Source of the DNA: Vreelandella jeotgali Hwa
GTDB lineage: Bacteria; Pseudomonadota; Gammaproteobacteria; Pseudomonadales; Halomonadaceae
Assembly: GCF_000334215.1 (NCBI RefSeq)
Contig: NZ_AMQY01000018.1
Location: 62,001 to 126,000 of the forward strand
Reading direction: 5' to 3'
DNA: 64,000 bases
Every line of letters begins with the position of its first letter. Within the stretch, counting starts at the first letter, position 1. Below, piece by piece: positions 10,488 through 18,721 of the stretch. The position numbers and the translations under genes are program-made. The notes beneath the pieces are model-generated. The model saw only the letters and a list, made by a program, of their open reading frames with translations. It ran no database searches and was not told where the DNA came from.

Positions 10488-11087
10488 ATGCTGACCAACT
10501 CATACACCCGTATCGCCCCCCGGGCCTGCGCCATTGCCCTGCTGGGCAGCTTGCTGATGCTGGGCGGCTGCGCCAATCATTCGGCCACCAACCCGTCAAA
10601 CTACGGCCAGCGAACGGAAGATGCCCGGGCCATTGATAACACCATCGAAGACCAGGTGAATAAAGCGCTGGGGCATGCCGATGCGCGCCTGGCGGATGCA
10701 CGTATCAAGGCCCACAGCCATGACGGCCGGGTTCTGCTGGTCGGCCAGGTGCCCAGTGAAGAGCTGCACGACATGGCCGGCGATATCGTCAGTGGCCTGC
10801 GCGGCGTCGATCAGGTCCACAACGAGCTGGCTATCGCCGCCCGGCTGCCCGCCAGCCAGCGCATGAAAGACACCTGGATCACCACCAACGTGGTCAGCCG
10901 GCTGGCCACCAACGAGCATATTGATTCATCCAGGCTCGAAGTCACCACGGAAAACGCCGGCGTGTACCTGATGGGCATTGTCTCCCGCGGGGAAGCCAAG
11001 CGCATCGTCGCGGCCGTATCCGACGTGGGCGGCGTACAGCGCATCATCAAGGTCTTTAATTACCTCGACGACGCCCCTTCCCGGTGA
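10488..11087 (+). CDS. dolP: DolP (YraP), BON-domain outer-membrane lipoprotein
   Basis: A 199-aa lipoprotein with lipobox LGGC (Cys28) and two BON domains: about residues 45-110 with VLLVGQVPSEELHDMAGDIV, and about 120-190 with VYLMGIVSRGEAKRIVAAV. DolP supports outer-membrane integrity at division sites (family knowledge). The start at 10488 has GGAG 8 bases upstream; a GTG at 10479 is an alternative. It is the last gene of the lpoA group, followed by a degenerate repeat of its own 3' end and a bidirectional terminator. Confidence 0.92.
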   Translation: MLTNSYTRIAPRACAIALLGSLLMLGGCANHSATNPSNYGQRTEDARAIDNTIEDQVNKALGHADARLADARIKAHSHDGRVLLVGQVPSEELHDMAGDIVSGLRGVDQVHNELAIAARLPASQRMKDTWITTNVVSRLATNEHIDSSRLEVTTENAGVYLMGIVSRGEAKRIVAAVSDVGGVQRIIKVFNYLDDAPSR

Positions 11088-11162
11088 CATCCTTGCGTTG
11101 ACGCCCTTTCCTGCTGACGTCCCTTGTCGCTAAAGCTCCTTGTACTGAAATACCTTCCCGCC
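11072..11162. repeat. Tandem repeat of the dolP 3' end and stop codon
   Basis: About five degenerate units of 14-17 bp run from the last codons of dolP into the spacer. Each has a CCTT-rich core followed a few bases later by a stop triplet: TGA at 11085 (the real stop), 11099 and 11115, TAA at 11131 and TGA at 11146. The pattern suggests serial duplication of the gene end. The later stops fall in all three frames. Confidence 0.7.
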
Positions 11163-11168
11163 AATACA

Positions 11169-11205
11169 AAAGCCCCTGCCCGAGCAATACTCGGGCAGGG
11201 GCTTT
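11169..11205. terminator. Bidirectional intrinsic terminator between dolP and sspB
   Basis: A perfect 16-bp inverted repeat (AAAGCCCCTGCCCGAG and its complement) around a 5-base loop CAATA. It is GC-rich in the centre with A and T at its ends, as in bidirectional terminators. It sits between convergent dolP (+) and sspB (-). Confidence 0.9.
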
Positions 11206-11302
11206 AAAACGGCGACAGATCACCATCGCCCACGAGCAACAGGAAACAGCGCGGCCGGGGGTCGATATTCCCGACCGTGCTTTCTGCCTGTTCAACCCGC
11301 TT

Positions 11303-11794
11303 CTATTTCACCACCCGCAGCGACGGCCGCTTCTTGGGCGCCTCGTCAGACTTTTCGGGCGTCTCTTCGCCGCTGCCGGACTCGTCGGACGTCTCGGCAA
11401 CCGACGACAGCGATGCAGCGGGCTCGTCGGTGTCTGCGCCACCTTCCGAATCGTCGTTGGCTTCTTCCAGCGCGTTCAGGTCGGGTTCATGGCCAAAAAC
11501 CATGCCTACGCCGTTTTCCCGGGCGTAAACCGCCAGCAATGCCTCCATGGGAACCATGATCTGCATCGGTTCCCCGCCGAATCGCGCGCTGAAACCGACC
11601 GCCTGATTTTCCATGAAAAAATCCCGGATTGCGGTCGGCGACGCGTTGAGCACGATCTGACCGTTCTGTACCGACTGGCGCGGCACCTCAACGCCCGGCT
11701 GGGTGGCATCAACCACCAGATAGGGCGTCAGTTCGTTATCCAGCAGCCACTCGTAAAGGGCTCTGGCGAGATAGGGGCGGCTGGAGCGTGTCAT
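11303..11794 (-). CDS. sspB: SspB, ClpXP adaptor for ssrA-tagged proteins
   Basis: SspB tethers ssrA-tagged and other substrates to ClpXP. The 163-aa product has the folded substrate-binding domain at about residues 1-105 (ALYEWLLDNELTPYLVVDA, IVLNASPTAIRDFFM, FSARFGGEPMQIMVPMEA). A long acidic Ser/Asp/Glu-rich linker follows, and the C-terminal ClpX-docking motif RPSLRVVK is intact. It follows sspA by 54 bp and is probably co-transcribed with it. Confidence 0.95.
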   Translation of the reverse strand: MTRSSRPYLARALYEWLLDNELTPYLVVDATQPGVEVPRQSVQNGQIVLNASPTAIRDFFMENQAVGFSARFGGEPMQIMVPMEALLAVYARENGVGMVFGHEPDLNALEEANDDSEGGADTDEPAASLSSVAETSDESGSGEETPEKSDEAPKKRPSLRVVK

Positions 11795-11848
11795 ATCGCT
11801 CTCCTTTCGTAGCGTGATGGGCTAAACCGGAGGCGCGGCGCCGCACCT

Positions 11849-12475
11849 TCAGGCGCGCATTTCCAGTTCCCGTTCATTCAGCGCGGCCTTGAACGCGCCG
11901 CGTTCAAACACTCGCGACATGTAGTGCATCAGCGGCTGTACCTGCTTTTCCGGCAGCTCGATACCCAGCTCGGGCAAACGCCACAGGATGGGGGCCAGGC
12001 AGCAATCCGCCAGGGTGAACTCATCGCTCATGAAAAACGGCATGTCTTCAAAAATGGGGGAAATACCCACCAGACTTTCCCGCAGCTCCTTGCGCGCCTT
12101 GTCGGCTTCCTTCTTGCCGCCGGTGCGAATACGGTCAACCATCGGGCACCATTCGCGCTCGATACGATGCATCCACAGACGGGTTTGCGCCCGGGCAACG
12201 GGATACACCGGCAGTAGCGGAGGATGCGGAAAACGCTCGTCAAGATATTCCATCATGACCTTGGACTCGTAAAGCACCAGATCACGATCCAGCAGCGTCG
12301 GCACGCTGTTATAAGGGTTGAGCTCGGCCAGCTCGTCCGGTGCCTTGTCGTCTTCAACGTTGATGATATCCACCGAGACGCCCTTCTCGGCCAGCACGAT
12401 ACGCACGCGATGACTGAAATGGTCATCCGCTCCGGAATAAAAAATCATCGACGACCGTTTGGCCACAACACCCAT
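11849..12475 (-). CDS. sspA: SspA, stringent starvation protein A
   Basis: A glutathione-S-transferase-fold protein that binds RNA polymerase and acts as a regulator in stationary phase and stress. The 208-aa translation starts [20 protein letters not shown] and has the thioredoxin-like domain with [20 protein letters not shown] and the helical GST C-terminal domain with [16 protein letters not shown] catalytic residues are not expected in this family. GAGGAGT precedes the ATG. Confidence 0.95.
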   Translation of the reverse strand: MGVVAKRSSMIFYSGADDHFSHRVRIVLAEKGVSVDIINVEDDKAPDELAELNPYNSVPTLLDRDLVLYESKVMMEYLDERFPHPPLLPVYPVARAQTRLWMHRIEREWCPMVDRIRTGGKKEADKARKELRESLVGISPIFEDMPFFMSDEFTLADCCLAPILWRLPELGIELPEKQVQPLMHYMSRVFERGAFKAALNERELEMRA

Positions 12476-12505
12476 GTAGCACTCCTCACATCAAGACAGT
12501 AGGGG

Positions 12506-12511
12506 ATAATA
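12506..12511 (-). promoter_or_regulatory. Possible extended -10 promoter of sspA
   Basis: On the minus strand TATTAT is preceded by TGG, giving an extended -10 motif, about 30 bases upstream of the sspA ATG. I see no good -35 at 17 bp. Confidence 0.4.
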
Positions 12512-12570
12512 CCATGTCGAGCCGGCTTCGTGGGGAACGCGCCTGAACGCTTGACCTCGGGCCGAACACT

Positions 12571-12721
12571 ACCGGCCCGGGATACGCCGGCCCGGATACT
12601 CTGTCCTCGGAAACACCGACCCCGGACACGCCGGTCTCAAACGCACCGGCCTCGGACATACCGGTCTCAAACACACCGTCCACAAAACACGCCTGTTGCA
12701 AAGACACCTCTTGCAAAAACA
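12571..12721. repeat. 15-bp degenerate tandem repeat between petC and sspA
   Basis: Ten units fill the spacer. Eight are in exact 15-bp register from 12571 to 12690, for example CCGGTCTCAAACGCA, CCGGCCTCGGACATA and CCGGTCTCAAACACA, followed by one 16-bp and one 15-bp unit. The last unit overlaps the T-tract of the petC terminator, so in the petC sense the array begins at that T-tract. Because the period is a multiple of three, both strands stay open and encode pentad-like peptides. I regard those as by-products. Confidence 0.85.
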
Positions 12722-12749
12722 AGGGGCGCGCGACAACGTCGCACGCCCC
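12715..12749 (-). terminator. Intrinsic terminator of the petABC operon
   Basis: On the minus strand a 12-bp stem (GGGGCGTGCGAC paired with GTCGCGCGCCCC, one G-U pair) with loop GTT is followed by TTGTTTTTG. It lies about 20 bases after the petC stop. Confidence 0.85.
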
Positions 12750-12770
12750 CTGCTTTACGCCAGTCACGTT

Positions 12771-13535
12771 TTAGTGAATGTCACGCCAGTATTCGCGTTT
12801 GAGGAAATAGCAGATGATGCCCAAAAAGACGATAAATATCAGAACTTTTGGCGCCAGTGCCTGAGCTTTCAGCCGAGACGGTTCGCCGGCATAGGCAAGA
12901 AAGTTCGTCAGGTCATAGACCGCATCCTGAAACTCGTCGGGGTTCATCGAGCCTTCCTCGGTGACCCGCAGCACGTCGCAGGACTGATACTTGCCGCTCA
13001 GCGAATCGGGCTCCTGGCCTTCAATCGGCTTATCTGTCGTGGCACAGACCTTTTCCTGAACGCCCTGCAACGGCTCCAGCACGTTGGGCATGGCGACCTG
13101 ATCAAACACGGCGTTGTTGACGCCGGTCTGGCTGCTGGGGTCCTTGTAGAAGCTTTGCAGGTAGGAATAGATCCAGTCGCTACCCCGCAGCCGCGCTTCC
13201 AGCGTCAGGTCGGGCGGCGGCGCCCCCAGCCAGTTTTCGGCATCGTCGGGCTGCATGGCAATGTGCATCTGGTCATTGAAGGCCAGTTCCGGCGAGAAGA
13301 TCAGATTGTCTTCCACCAATCCCTGGGGCATATCCAGATCGGTGGCTGCCCGCGAGAAGCGCTGATGCTCCATGGAGTGACAGCCCATGCAATAGTTGAC
13401 GTACAGCTTCATGCCGTTCTGCAGCGACGCCTGGTCGTGCAGGTCCGGCTCCATGGAATACGGCAGCTCGCCCTCGGCAGCTATCGCCGCTGCCGGCAGC
13501 AGCGCAAGAAGCAGTGCAAACAGTTGTTTTTTCAT
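12771..13535 (-). CDS. petC: Cytochrome c1 of the bc1 complex
   Basis: The c-type cytochrome subunit of ubiquinol-cytochrome c reductase. The 254-aa precursor has a cleavable signal peptide (cleavage near AIAA-EGEL, residue 20), the haem-binding motif CMGCH at residues 49-53, the conserved PNVLEPLQG region near 150, and a C-terminal anchor helix (VLIFIVFLGIICYFL). It overlaps the petB stop by one base, and is the last gene of petABC. Confidence 0.96.
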   Translation of the reverse strand: MKKQLFALLLALLPAAAIAAEGELPYSMEPDLHDQASLQNGMKLYVNYCMGCHSMEHQRFSRAATDLDMPQGLVEDNLIFSPELAFNDQMHIAMQPDDAENWLGAPPPDLTLEARLRGSDWIYSYLQSFYKDPSSQTGVNNAVFDQVAMPNVLEPLQGVQEKVCATTDKPIEGQEPDSLSGKYQSCDVLRVTEEGSMNPDEFQDAVYDLTNFLAYAGEPSRLKAQALAPKVLIFIVFLGIICYFLKREYWRDIH

Positions 13536-14794
13536 TAGCCTGTCACCCTTTCCGGAACGGGTTTAGTCTTCTCCAGCCTGGTGTACAGCGGCATCAGCAC
13601 AAAGAAGGCGAAGTAGATGACGGTGCACACCTGGGCGAGAATCGTACGCCCCGGACTCACCGGCAGCACCCCGAGCACGCCCAGAATAATGAAGCTGATG
13701 GCAAACAGCGCCAGCATGACCTTCGACATCCAGCCCTTGTAGCGGATGGACTTGACCGCGCTGCGGTCCAGCCACGGCAGGACGAAGAGCACGGCAATGG
13801 CACCGCCCATGAAGATGACGCCGAGGAATTTGGCTTCCAGCCCGAACACCGAGAACGTGATCGCCCGCAGAATGGCGTAGAACGGCGTGAAGTACCAGAC
13901 GGGCGCAATGTGGTCAGGCGTCTTCAGCGGGTTGGCTGCCTCGAAGTTGGGTGTTTCGATGAAATAGCCACCGCCTTCGGGGAAGTAGAAGATCACCACG
14001 CAGAAGACGAACAGGAAGACCGCGACCCCGACCAGATCCTTGACCGTGTAGTACGGATGGAAGGGAATACCGTCCAGCGGCTTGCCGGTTTCGTCCTTTT
14101 TCTTCTTGATATCCACGCCGTCGGGATTGTTGGAACCGACTTCGTGAAGCGCAATGATATGCAGCACCACCAGCGCAAGGATGACGATGGGCAGCGCCAC
14201 AACGTGCAGGGCAAAGAAGCGATTCAGGGTGATACCCGAAATCAGGAAGTCACCGCGAACCCACTGCGCCAAATCCGGCCCGATCGAGGGTATGGCGGAA
14301 AACAGCGAGATGATCACCTGAGCGCCCCAGTAGGACATCTGACCCCAGGGCAGCAGATAGCCCATGAAGGCTTCGGCCATCAGCGCCAGATAAATCGTCA
14401 TGCCAAAGATCCACACCAGCTCCCGGGGCGCCTTGTAGGAACCGTAGAGCAGCCCGCGGAACATGTGCAGGTAGACCACGATGAAAAACGCCGAGGCACC
14501 GGTGGTGTGCATGTAGCGAATCAGCCAGCCCCATTCGACATCGCGCATGATGTATTGCACGGAGGCGAATGCCCCTTCCGCCGTGGGGTTGAAGCTCATG
14601 GTCAGCCAGACACCCGTGAGGATCTGGTTGACCAGCACCAGCATGGCCAGCGAACCGAAGTAGTACCAGAAGTTGAAGTTCTTCGGTGCATAGTATTTGG
14701 ACAGATGATCTTGCCACATCTGTGTAGCGGGAAAACGGTCATCAACCCAGCGCATGACACCGCGTTCCGCCTTGGCTTTGTGCGGATTACCCAT
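13535..14794 (-). CDS. petB: Cytochrome b of the bc1 complex
   Basis: The 419-aa membrane subunit that carries two b haems and the quinol oxidation and quinone reduction sites. Recognisable segments are WWTHRMK-position equivalents in the N-terminal helices (FNFWYYFGSLAMLVLVNQ, LTGVWLTMSFNP), GAQVIISLFSAIPSIG and the quinol-site motif PEGGG variant near residue 267, preceded by a Qo-type PDHIAPVWYF segment. About eight membrane spans are visible. It is translationally coupled with petA (stop/start at 14794). Confidence 0.95.
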   Translation of the reverse strand: MGNPHKAKAERGVMRWVDDRFPATQMWQDHLSKYYAPKNFNFWYYFGSLAMLVLVNQILTGVWLTMSFNPTAEGAFASVQYIMRDVEWGWLIRYMHTTGASAFFIVVYLHMFRGLLYGSYKAPRELVWIFGMTIYLALMAEAFMGYLLPWGQMSYWGAQVIISLFSAIPSIGPDLAQWVRGDFLISGITLNRFFALHVVALPIVILALVVLHIIALHEVGSNNPDGVDIKKKKDETGKPLDGIPFHPYYTVKDLVGVAVFLFVFCVVIFYFPEGGGYFIETPNFEAANPLKTPDHIAPVWYFTPFYAILRAITFSVFGLEAKFLGVIFMGGAIAVLFVLPWLDRSAVKSIRYKGWMSKVMLALFAISFIILGVLGVLPVSPGRTILAQVCTVIYFAFFVLMPLYTRLEKTKPVPERVTG

Positions 14795-15393
14795 CAGGCA
14801 GTCTCCTTGTCCTCGCCGACAACGATAATATTGTCGCTATCAAAGCGATACGGCGGCACTTCCAGGTTAATTGGCGCAGGCACGTTCTTGAACACGCGCC
14901 CGGCCAGATCAAAGCGGGAGCCGTGGCACGGGCAGAAAAAGCCGCCCGGCCAGTCCTTGACGCTGACGCCGTCGGCATCGGGCTCCGGCTTGAACAGCGG
15001 CGAGCAGCCCAGATGGGTACAAATGCCGACCAGCACGCCGATTTCGGGCTTGATCGAGCGTAGCGTGGAATCAATATACGCCGGCTGCTGGGGAACTTCC
15101 GACTCCGGGTCGACCAGACTGTCCGCTCCCAGTGCCTGGGTGCGATCCATCATGTCCGGCGTGCGGTTGATTACCCAAACCGGCTTGCCGCGCCATTCCA
15201 CCGTCATGCGCTGGCCCGGTTCCAGCTTGGATATATCCGCCTTGACCGGGGCCCCTGCAGCCCTTGCTCTGGCACTAGGCTGCCAGGAAGCCACAAAGGG
15301 GACCGCAACCCCGACGGCACCGACTGCCCCCACTACGGAGGTAGCACCGACGAGGAAACGGCGCCGTCCCTTGTTTACGCCGTTATCTGCCAT
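14794..15393 (-). CDS. petA: Rieske iron-sulfur subunit of the bc1 complex
   Basis: The 199-aa Rieske protein accepts electrons from quinol and passes them to cytochrome c1. It has a Tat-like N-terminus (GRRRFLVG, then a hydrophobic span to about residue 35) and the two cluster-binding motifs CTHLGCS (about residue 127) and CPCHGSRFD (about residue 155). A promoter lies upstream, so it opens the petABC operon. Confidence 0.96.
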   Translation of the reverse strand: MADNGVNKGRRRFLVGATSVVGAVGAVGVAVPFVASWQPSARARAAGAPVKADISKLEPGQRMTVEWRGKPVWVINRTPDMMDRTQALGADSLVDPESEVPQQPAYIDSTLRSIKPEIGVLVGICTHLGCSPLFKPEPDADGVSVKDWPGGFFCPCHGSRFDLAGRVFKNVPAPINLEVPPYRFDSDNIIVVGEDKETA

Positions 15394-15471
15394 TTCCTGG
15401 TTTCTCCCTTTTTGCTTATCCGTACACCGCCAGCGGTAACGTCTGCCAGCGACGGCTATAAGTTACGCCAT

Positions 15472-15500
15472 ATAATAAAAAAACATGGCGCCACGCACAA
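15472..15500 (-). promoter_or_regulatory. Predicted sigma-70 promoter of petABC
   Basis: On the minus strand TTGTGC (15495-15500) and TATTAT (15472-15477) are separated by 17 bp that include a run of T. The start would be near 15465, about 70 bases before petA. Confidence 0.5.
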
Positions 15501-15555
15501 CAACAGCGCTTCTGACAAACGTCATAATCAAACCTTAATGCCCTGATATTCCGAC

Positions 15556-15584
15556 AAAAAAAAGCCCAGGCCGATGACCCGGGC
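15556..15584 (-). terminator. Intrinsic terminator of rplM-rpsI
   Basis: On the minus strand GCCCGGG, loop TCATCGG and CCTGGGC form a 7-bp stem with one G-U pair, followed by eight T residues. It lies 20 bases after the rpsI stop. Confidence 0.88.
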
Positions 15585-15605
15585 GTTTTGCCGCATGCAA
15601 GCTGA

Positions 15606-15995
15606 TTAACGCTTGGAGAACTGCGGGCTACGGCGTGCCTTGCGCAGACCGATCTTCTTGCGCTCGACCGCGCGAGCGTCGCGCGTGACATAGCCGGCTT
15701 CGCGCAGTGCCGGACGAAAGTCTTCGTTGTACTGCATCAGCGCACGGGTAATGCCGTGGCGAATGGCGCCGGCCTGAGCCGAACCGCCGCCGCCGGCGAC
15801 CGTGACATACACGTCGAACTGATCCAGCGTTTCGGTCAGTTCAAGCGGCTGGCGCACAACCATCTGGCCGGTAACGCGGCCGAAAAACTGATTCAGCTCG
15901 CGCTTGTTGACGGTAATATTGCCGGAGCCCGGCTTGAGAAAGACGCGGGCGGTGGAAGTCTTGCGGCGCCCGGTACCGTAATACTGTTGTGTCAT
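15606..15995 (-). CDS. rpsI: Ribosomal protein S9 (uS9)
   Basis: A 129-aa small-subunit protein whose C-terminal tail reaches the P-site tRNA. It starts [20 protein letters not shown] and ends with the family tail [17 protein letters not shown]. The core motif [19 protein letters not shown] is intact. It follows rplM by 13 bp, the universal L13-S9 operon. Confidence 0.98.
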   Translation of the reverse strand: MTQQYYGTGRRKTSTARVFLKPGSGNITVNKRELNQFFGRVTGQMVVRQPLELTETLDQFDVYVTVAGGGGSAQAGAIRHGITRALMQYNEDFRPALREAGYVTRDARAVERKKIGLRKARRSPQFSKR

Positions 15996-16008
15996 GGCGA
16001 AGAATCCC

Positions 16009-16437
16009 TTAGATGTTCAGTTCAAGCGGCTGCTGGGCAGCATGCGGATGCTCGGCACCGGCGTAGACCTTGAGCTTGGTATACATGGCGCGACCAAGCG
16101 GCCCCTTGGGCAGCATGCCTTTCACCGCAAACTCGACGACACGCTCCGGAGCATGGTCGATCATCTGCTCAAAATTCATGGAACGCAGACCACCCGGATA
16201 ACCGGTGTGGCGGTAATATTGCTTGTCGGTTGCCTTGTTGCCGGTCACTTTTACCTTTTCGGCATTGACGACCACGATGTAGTCGCCGGTGTCGACATGA
16301 GGCGTAAACTCGGGTTTATGCTTGCCGCGCAGGCGACGAGCAATTTCGGTCGACAGACGACCGAGGGTCTTGTCAGTCGCGTCGACAACGTACCAGTCGC
16401 GCTGGACGGACTGTGGCTTGGCACTGAACGTCTTCAT
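16009..16437 (-). CDS. rplM: Ribosomal protein L13 (uL13)
   Basis: A 142-aa large-subunit protein, start [20 protein letters not shown], with the conserved [20 protein letters not shown] and the [19 protein letters not shown] region. First gene of the rplM-rpsI pair. The leader of about 200 bp upstream may hold regulatory structure, but I found no clear hairpin or promoter in it. Confidence 0.98.
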   Translation of the reverse strand: MKTFSAKPQSVQRDWYVVDATDKTLGRLSTEIARRLRGKHKPEFTPHVDTGDYIVVVNAEKVKVTGNKATDKQYYRHTGYPGGLRSMNFEQMIDHAPERVVEFAVKGMLPKGPLGRAMYTKLKVYAGAEHPHAAQQPLELNI

Positions 16438-16644
16438 GGATGAAATTCACCAGATAAAATGTGTTGGGTGCCTGTCATGCGCCGCTGGGGCGCGCACCAT
16501 CCCTATTTTTTTTGGTTGCCGCCGGATACGGCGACAACATCGTCAAGCGAGGCCGGATTCTACCCCAACATAGCGGTGAAGTTAAGCGCCGCAGCCGATT
16601 TTTTCACTGATGGCCCGGCCGAGCCGCGCCGCGTGGCCCACCGC

Positions 16645-17850
16645 TCAGGGGCAGTGCGGCAACGCCAGATAATCCCGGGACTGCATTTCCTCCAGCCGTG
16701 ACAGGGTGCGGCGGAACTCGAAGCTCAGCCGGCCACCGGTATACAGCGACGCGATCGGCACCTCGGCCGACATCAACAGATTAACCCCCCGGTCATAGAA
16801 TTCATCGACAAGGTTGATAAAGCGCCGGGCCTGATCATCCGTGCGTACGCCCATCTGCGAAACCCCGGAAAGCAAAACGGTATGAAACTCCCGAGCCAGC
16901 TCTATATAGTCGTTCTGGCTCCGCGGCCCGTTGCAGAGCTCGTCAAAGTCGAACCACACCACCGCATCGTGACGTCGCCGAGTCATCAGCGAACGCTGGT
17001 TGACGTTCAGCGTCTCGCCGCTTTGGCCAACCGCACCGGCGAGCGCCTCGAAGCCGTTTTCCAGCGCCTTTTCCGCCGCCTCATCCAGAGGCGAATGAAA
17101 AATCTCTACCCGCGTCAGCGTACGCAGACGGTAATCGACGCCGCTATCCAGCTGCATGACGTCGCAATACTGTTTGAGCAGGTCAATGGCCGGCAGGAAG
17201 CGCGCCCGCTGCAACCCCTCCCAGTACAGCCGATCCGGGGGCGAATTGGAGGTCGCGACCAGCACCACACCGCGCGCCAGCAGCGCTTCGAGCAGGTTGG
17301 CCAGCAGCATGGCGTCGGCAATATCCTCGACAAAAAACTCGTCAAAGCAGATAACTCGCGCCTCGGCGGCCAGGTCCGCGGCAATCAGCGATAGCGGATT
17401 TTTTTCGCCCTTGTAGTGAACCAGGCGGTTATGGACGTGCTGCATAAAGCGGTGGAAATGCGTGCGCTGCTTGTCGGCAAACGGCAGAGAGGCAAAAAAG
17501 ACGTCCATCAGATAGGTTTTGCCGCGTCCGACGCCGCCCCAGAAGTACACCCCGCGCACGCCCGGCTCGTCAGACTCGGCCGGCTGACGTGAGCGCCACA
17601 GCCCTGCCAGACGATGTGACAGGCGCCGACTGGAACGCCCGCTGGGTGCCGACGTCTTGTTGGCCATCAGGTCATCGTGGAGCTGCTGCAGGCGCTCTGC
17701 GGCGGCTTGCTGCGCGGCGTCAAACACCAGCTCACCGCTATCCAGATCGGCCTGGTAGCGTGCCAGCGGTGATAGCGGCGTCGCCGACGCCTGGCCAGCC
17801 GCGCCTGCGTGGTAATCGACTTGCCGGCTGTCTGCCGTCTTGCTTTCCAT
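16645..17850 (-). CDS. zapE: ZapE, AFG1-family cell-division ATPase
   Basis: A 401-aa AAA-like ATPase; ZapE associates with the Z-ring and affects FtsZ stability in E. coli. The P-loop reads GGVGRGKTYLMDVFF near residue 135, the Walker B-type segment is VICFDEFFVEDIADAML, and the C-terminal part has DDQARRFINLVDEFYDRGVN. The first 30 residues are a non-conserved polar extension. It lies upstream of rplM-rpsI and diverges from zapG, both linked to division. Confidence 0.93.
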   Translation of the reverse strand: MESKTADSRQVDYHAGAAGQASATPLSPLARYQADLDSGELVFDAAQQAAAERLQQLHDDLMANKTSAPSGRSSRRLSHRLAGLWRSRQPAESDEPGVRGVYFWGGVGRGKTYLMDVFFASLPFADKQRTHFHRFMQHVHNRLVHYKGEKNPLSLIAADLAAEARVICFDEFFVEDIADAMLLANLLEALLARGVVLVATSNSPPDRLYWEGLQRARFLPAIDLLKQYCDVMQLDSGVDYRLRTLTRVEIFHSPLDEAAEKALENGFEALAGAVGQSGETLNVNQRSLMTRRRHDAVVWFDFDELCNGPRSQNDYIELAREFHTVLLSGVSQMGVRTDDQARRFINLVDEFYDRGVNLLMSAEVPIASLYTGGRLSFEFRRTLSRLEEMQSRDYLALPHCP

Positions 17851-17864
17851 TCAGTCCTTTCCCC

Positions 17865-17985
17865 CCTTTTTGAATGACTCTATTTTTGCATGGCTGTAAG
17901 TCTTGGTCTTGAGTTGCCCTGTTTTGAATGACGCTGTTTTGTTTTGGATCGCCCTTGTCTGGATGACCCCTGTTTGGACAGCGGA
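17865..17985. repeat. Imperfect short tandem repeat upstream of zapE
   Basis: In the zapE sense, units resembling GTCATCCAGACAAGG, GTCATTCAAAACAGG, CAACTCAAGACC and GTCATTCAAAAAGG recur every 15-20 bp, the last just before the zapE ribosome site. The gap between zapE and zapG (17851-18188) otherwise holds only the zapG promoter candidate. Confidence 0.55.
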
Positions 17986-18056
17986 TGGCTCGGACGGCGG
18001 AATTATACTCACCCCGCGACCGCGACGCATGCCCGACCGGGCAGCGTATCGTCGAA

Positions 18057-18087
18057 TTGACCCGCATAGCCGGCCATCGCCTATAAT
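18057..18087 (+). promoter_or_regulatory. Predicted sigma-70 promoter of zapG
   Basis: A consensus -10 TATAAT (18082-18087) lies 19 bp after TTGACC (18057-18062). The spacing is longer than ideal, but both boxes are near consensus. Start near 18094, roughly 95 bases before zapG. Confidence 0.5.
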
Positions 18088-18188
18088 GGCCGGGTACTCA
18101 AGCCCGCCCACAGCGACAACCGGCAACAACAACCAGCGGCACGGCCGGCACACGACGGTCGGCAACGGTCTGCAAGGGAGACTCCAAG

Positions 18189-18650
18189 GTGGAAGAAGCC
18201 AGCCTTCAACTTACGTTTGCGTTTATCGGCATGATGATCGGTATTGTCATCGGCGCGTTCAGCTATCATGTGCTGGGTAAAAGCCGGCGCCGGATTGCCG
18301 GCATGCAGCTGGAGCTGCTCGATAAAGAGCGCCAGGTCGCCGAACTCAAATCCGATATGGACAGCCAGCTGACCGCGACAAGCCGCCAGGTGCACGAAGC
18401 TCGCAGCGTGCTGGAAGACCTCGAGCACCGCCTTGACCACCAGGCAAGGCAGCGCTCGTCGGGCAGCGCGGAAGACGCTCCGCTGTCTACCGCCGAGCAG
18501 GAGCCGCTGGCCGACGATAGCGACTCCTCGACACATCAGCCGCCCCGGGACTATGCCGACGGCCAGAGCGGTACGCTGTCCGAAGACTTCGGTCTGAAGG
18601 AACCTCTCACCAACGAGGCCGCCCAGGCACCCGAGCCGCCGCGCTACTAG
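18189..18650 (+). CDS. zapG: ZapG (YhcB, DUF1043) inner-membrane protein
   Basis: A 153-aa DUF1043 protein; YhcB/ZapG links cell division and envelope synthesis in E. coli. An N-terminal membrane span (about residues 8-27, FAFIGMMIGIVIGAFSYHVL) is followed by a coiled coil (about 33-85) and a disordered acidic, proline-containing tail. It starts at a GTG preceded by AAGGGAGA. The start and context next to zapE, nif3 and degS match other gammaproteobacteria. Confidence 0.9.
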   Translation: MEEASLQLTFAFIGMMIGIVIGAFSYHVLGKSRRRIAGMQLELLDKERQVAELKSDMDSQLTATSRQVHEARSVLEDLEHRLDHQARQRSSGSAEDAPLSTAEQEPLADDSDSSTHQPPRDYADGQSGTLSEDFGLKEPLTNEAAQAPEPPRY

Positions 18651-18658
18651 GCTACCTG

Positions 18659-18691
18659 CCCGAACGGCTTTCCTCCCCGAACGACTTTCCT
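18659..18691. repeat. Two-unit 17-bp tandem repeat after zapG
   Basis: Two near-identical units, CCCGAACGGCTTTCCT and CCCGAACGACTTTCCT, with a 17-bp offset lie just downstream of the zapG stop, between convergent zapG and nif3. Confidence 0.6.
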
Positions 18692-18721
18692 GCCGGGATA
18701 CCCACCGGCACGCCCCCGCCG

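Noticed and set aside
12486..12767. Possible small pentapeptide-repeat-like protein on the minus strand
   Set aside because: The pentad pattern follows from the 15-bp DNA repeat. It lacks the A(D/N)LXX signature and overlaps the petC terminator and the sspA leader.
13514..15439. 641-codon open frame opposite petB and petA
   Set aside because: Antisense shadow spanning three well-supported genes.
17738..18067. Open frame with repeated VIQT-like peptides upstream of zapE
   Set aside because: Overlaps the zapE start in another frame and is explained by the DNA repeat.
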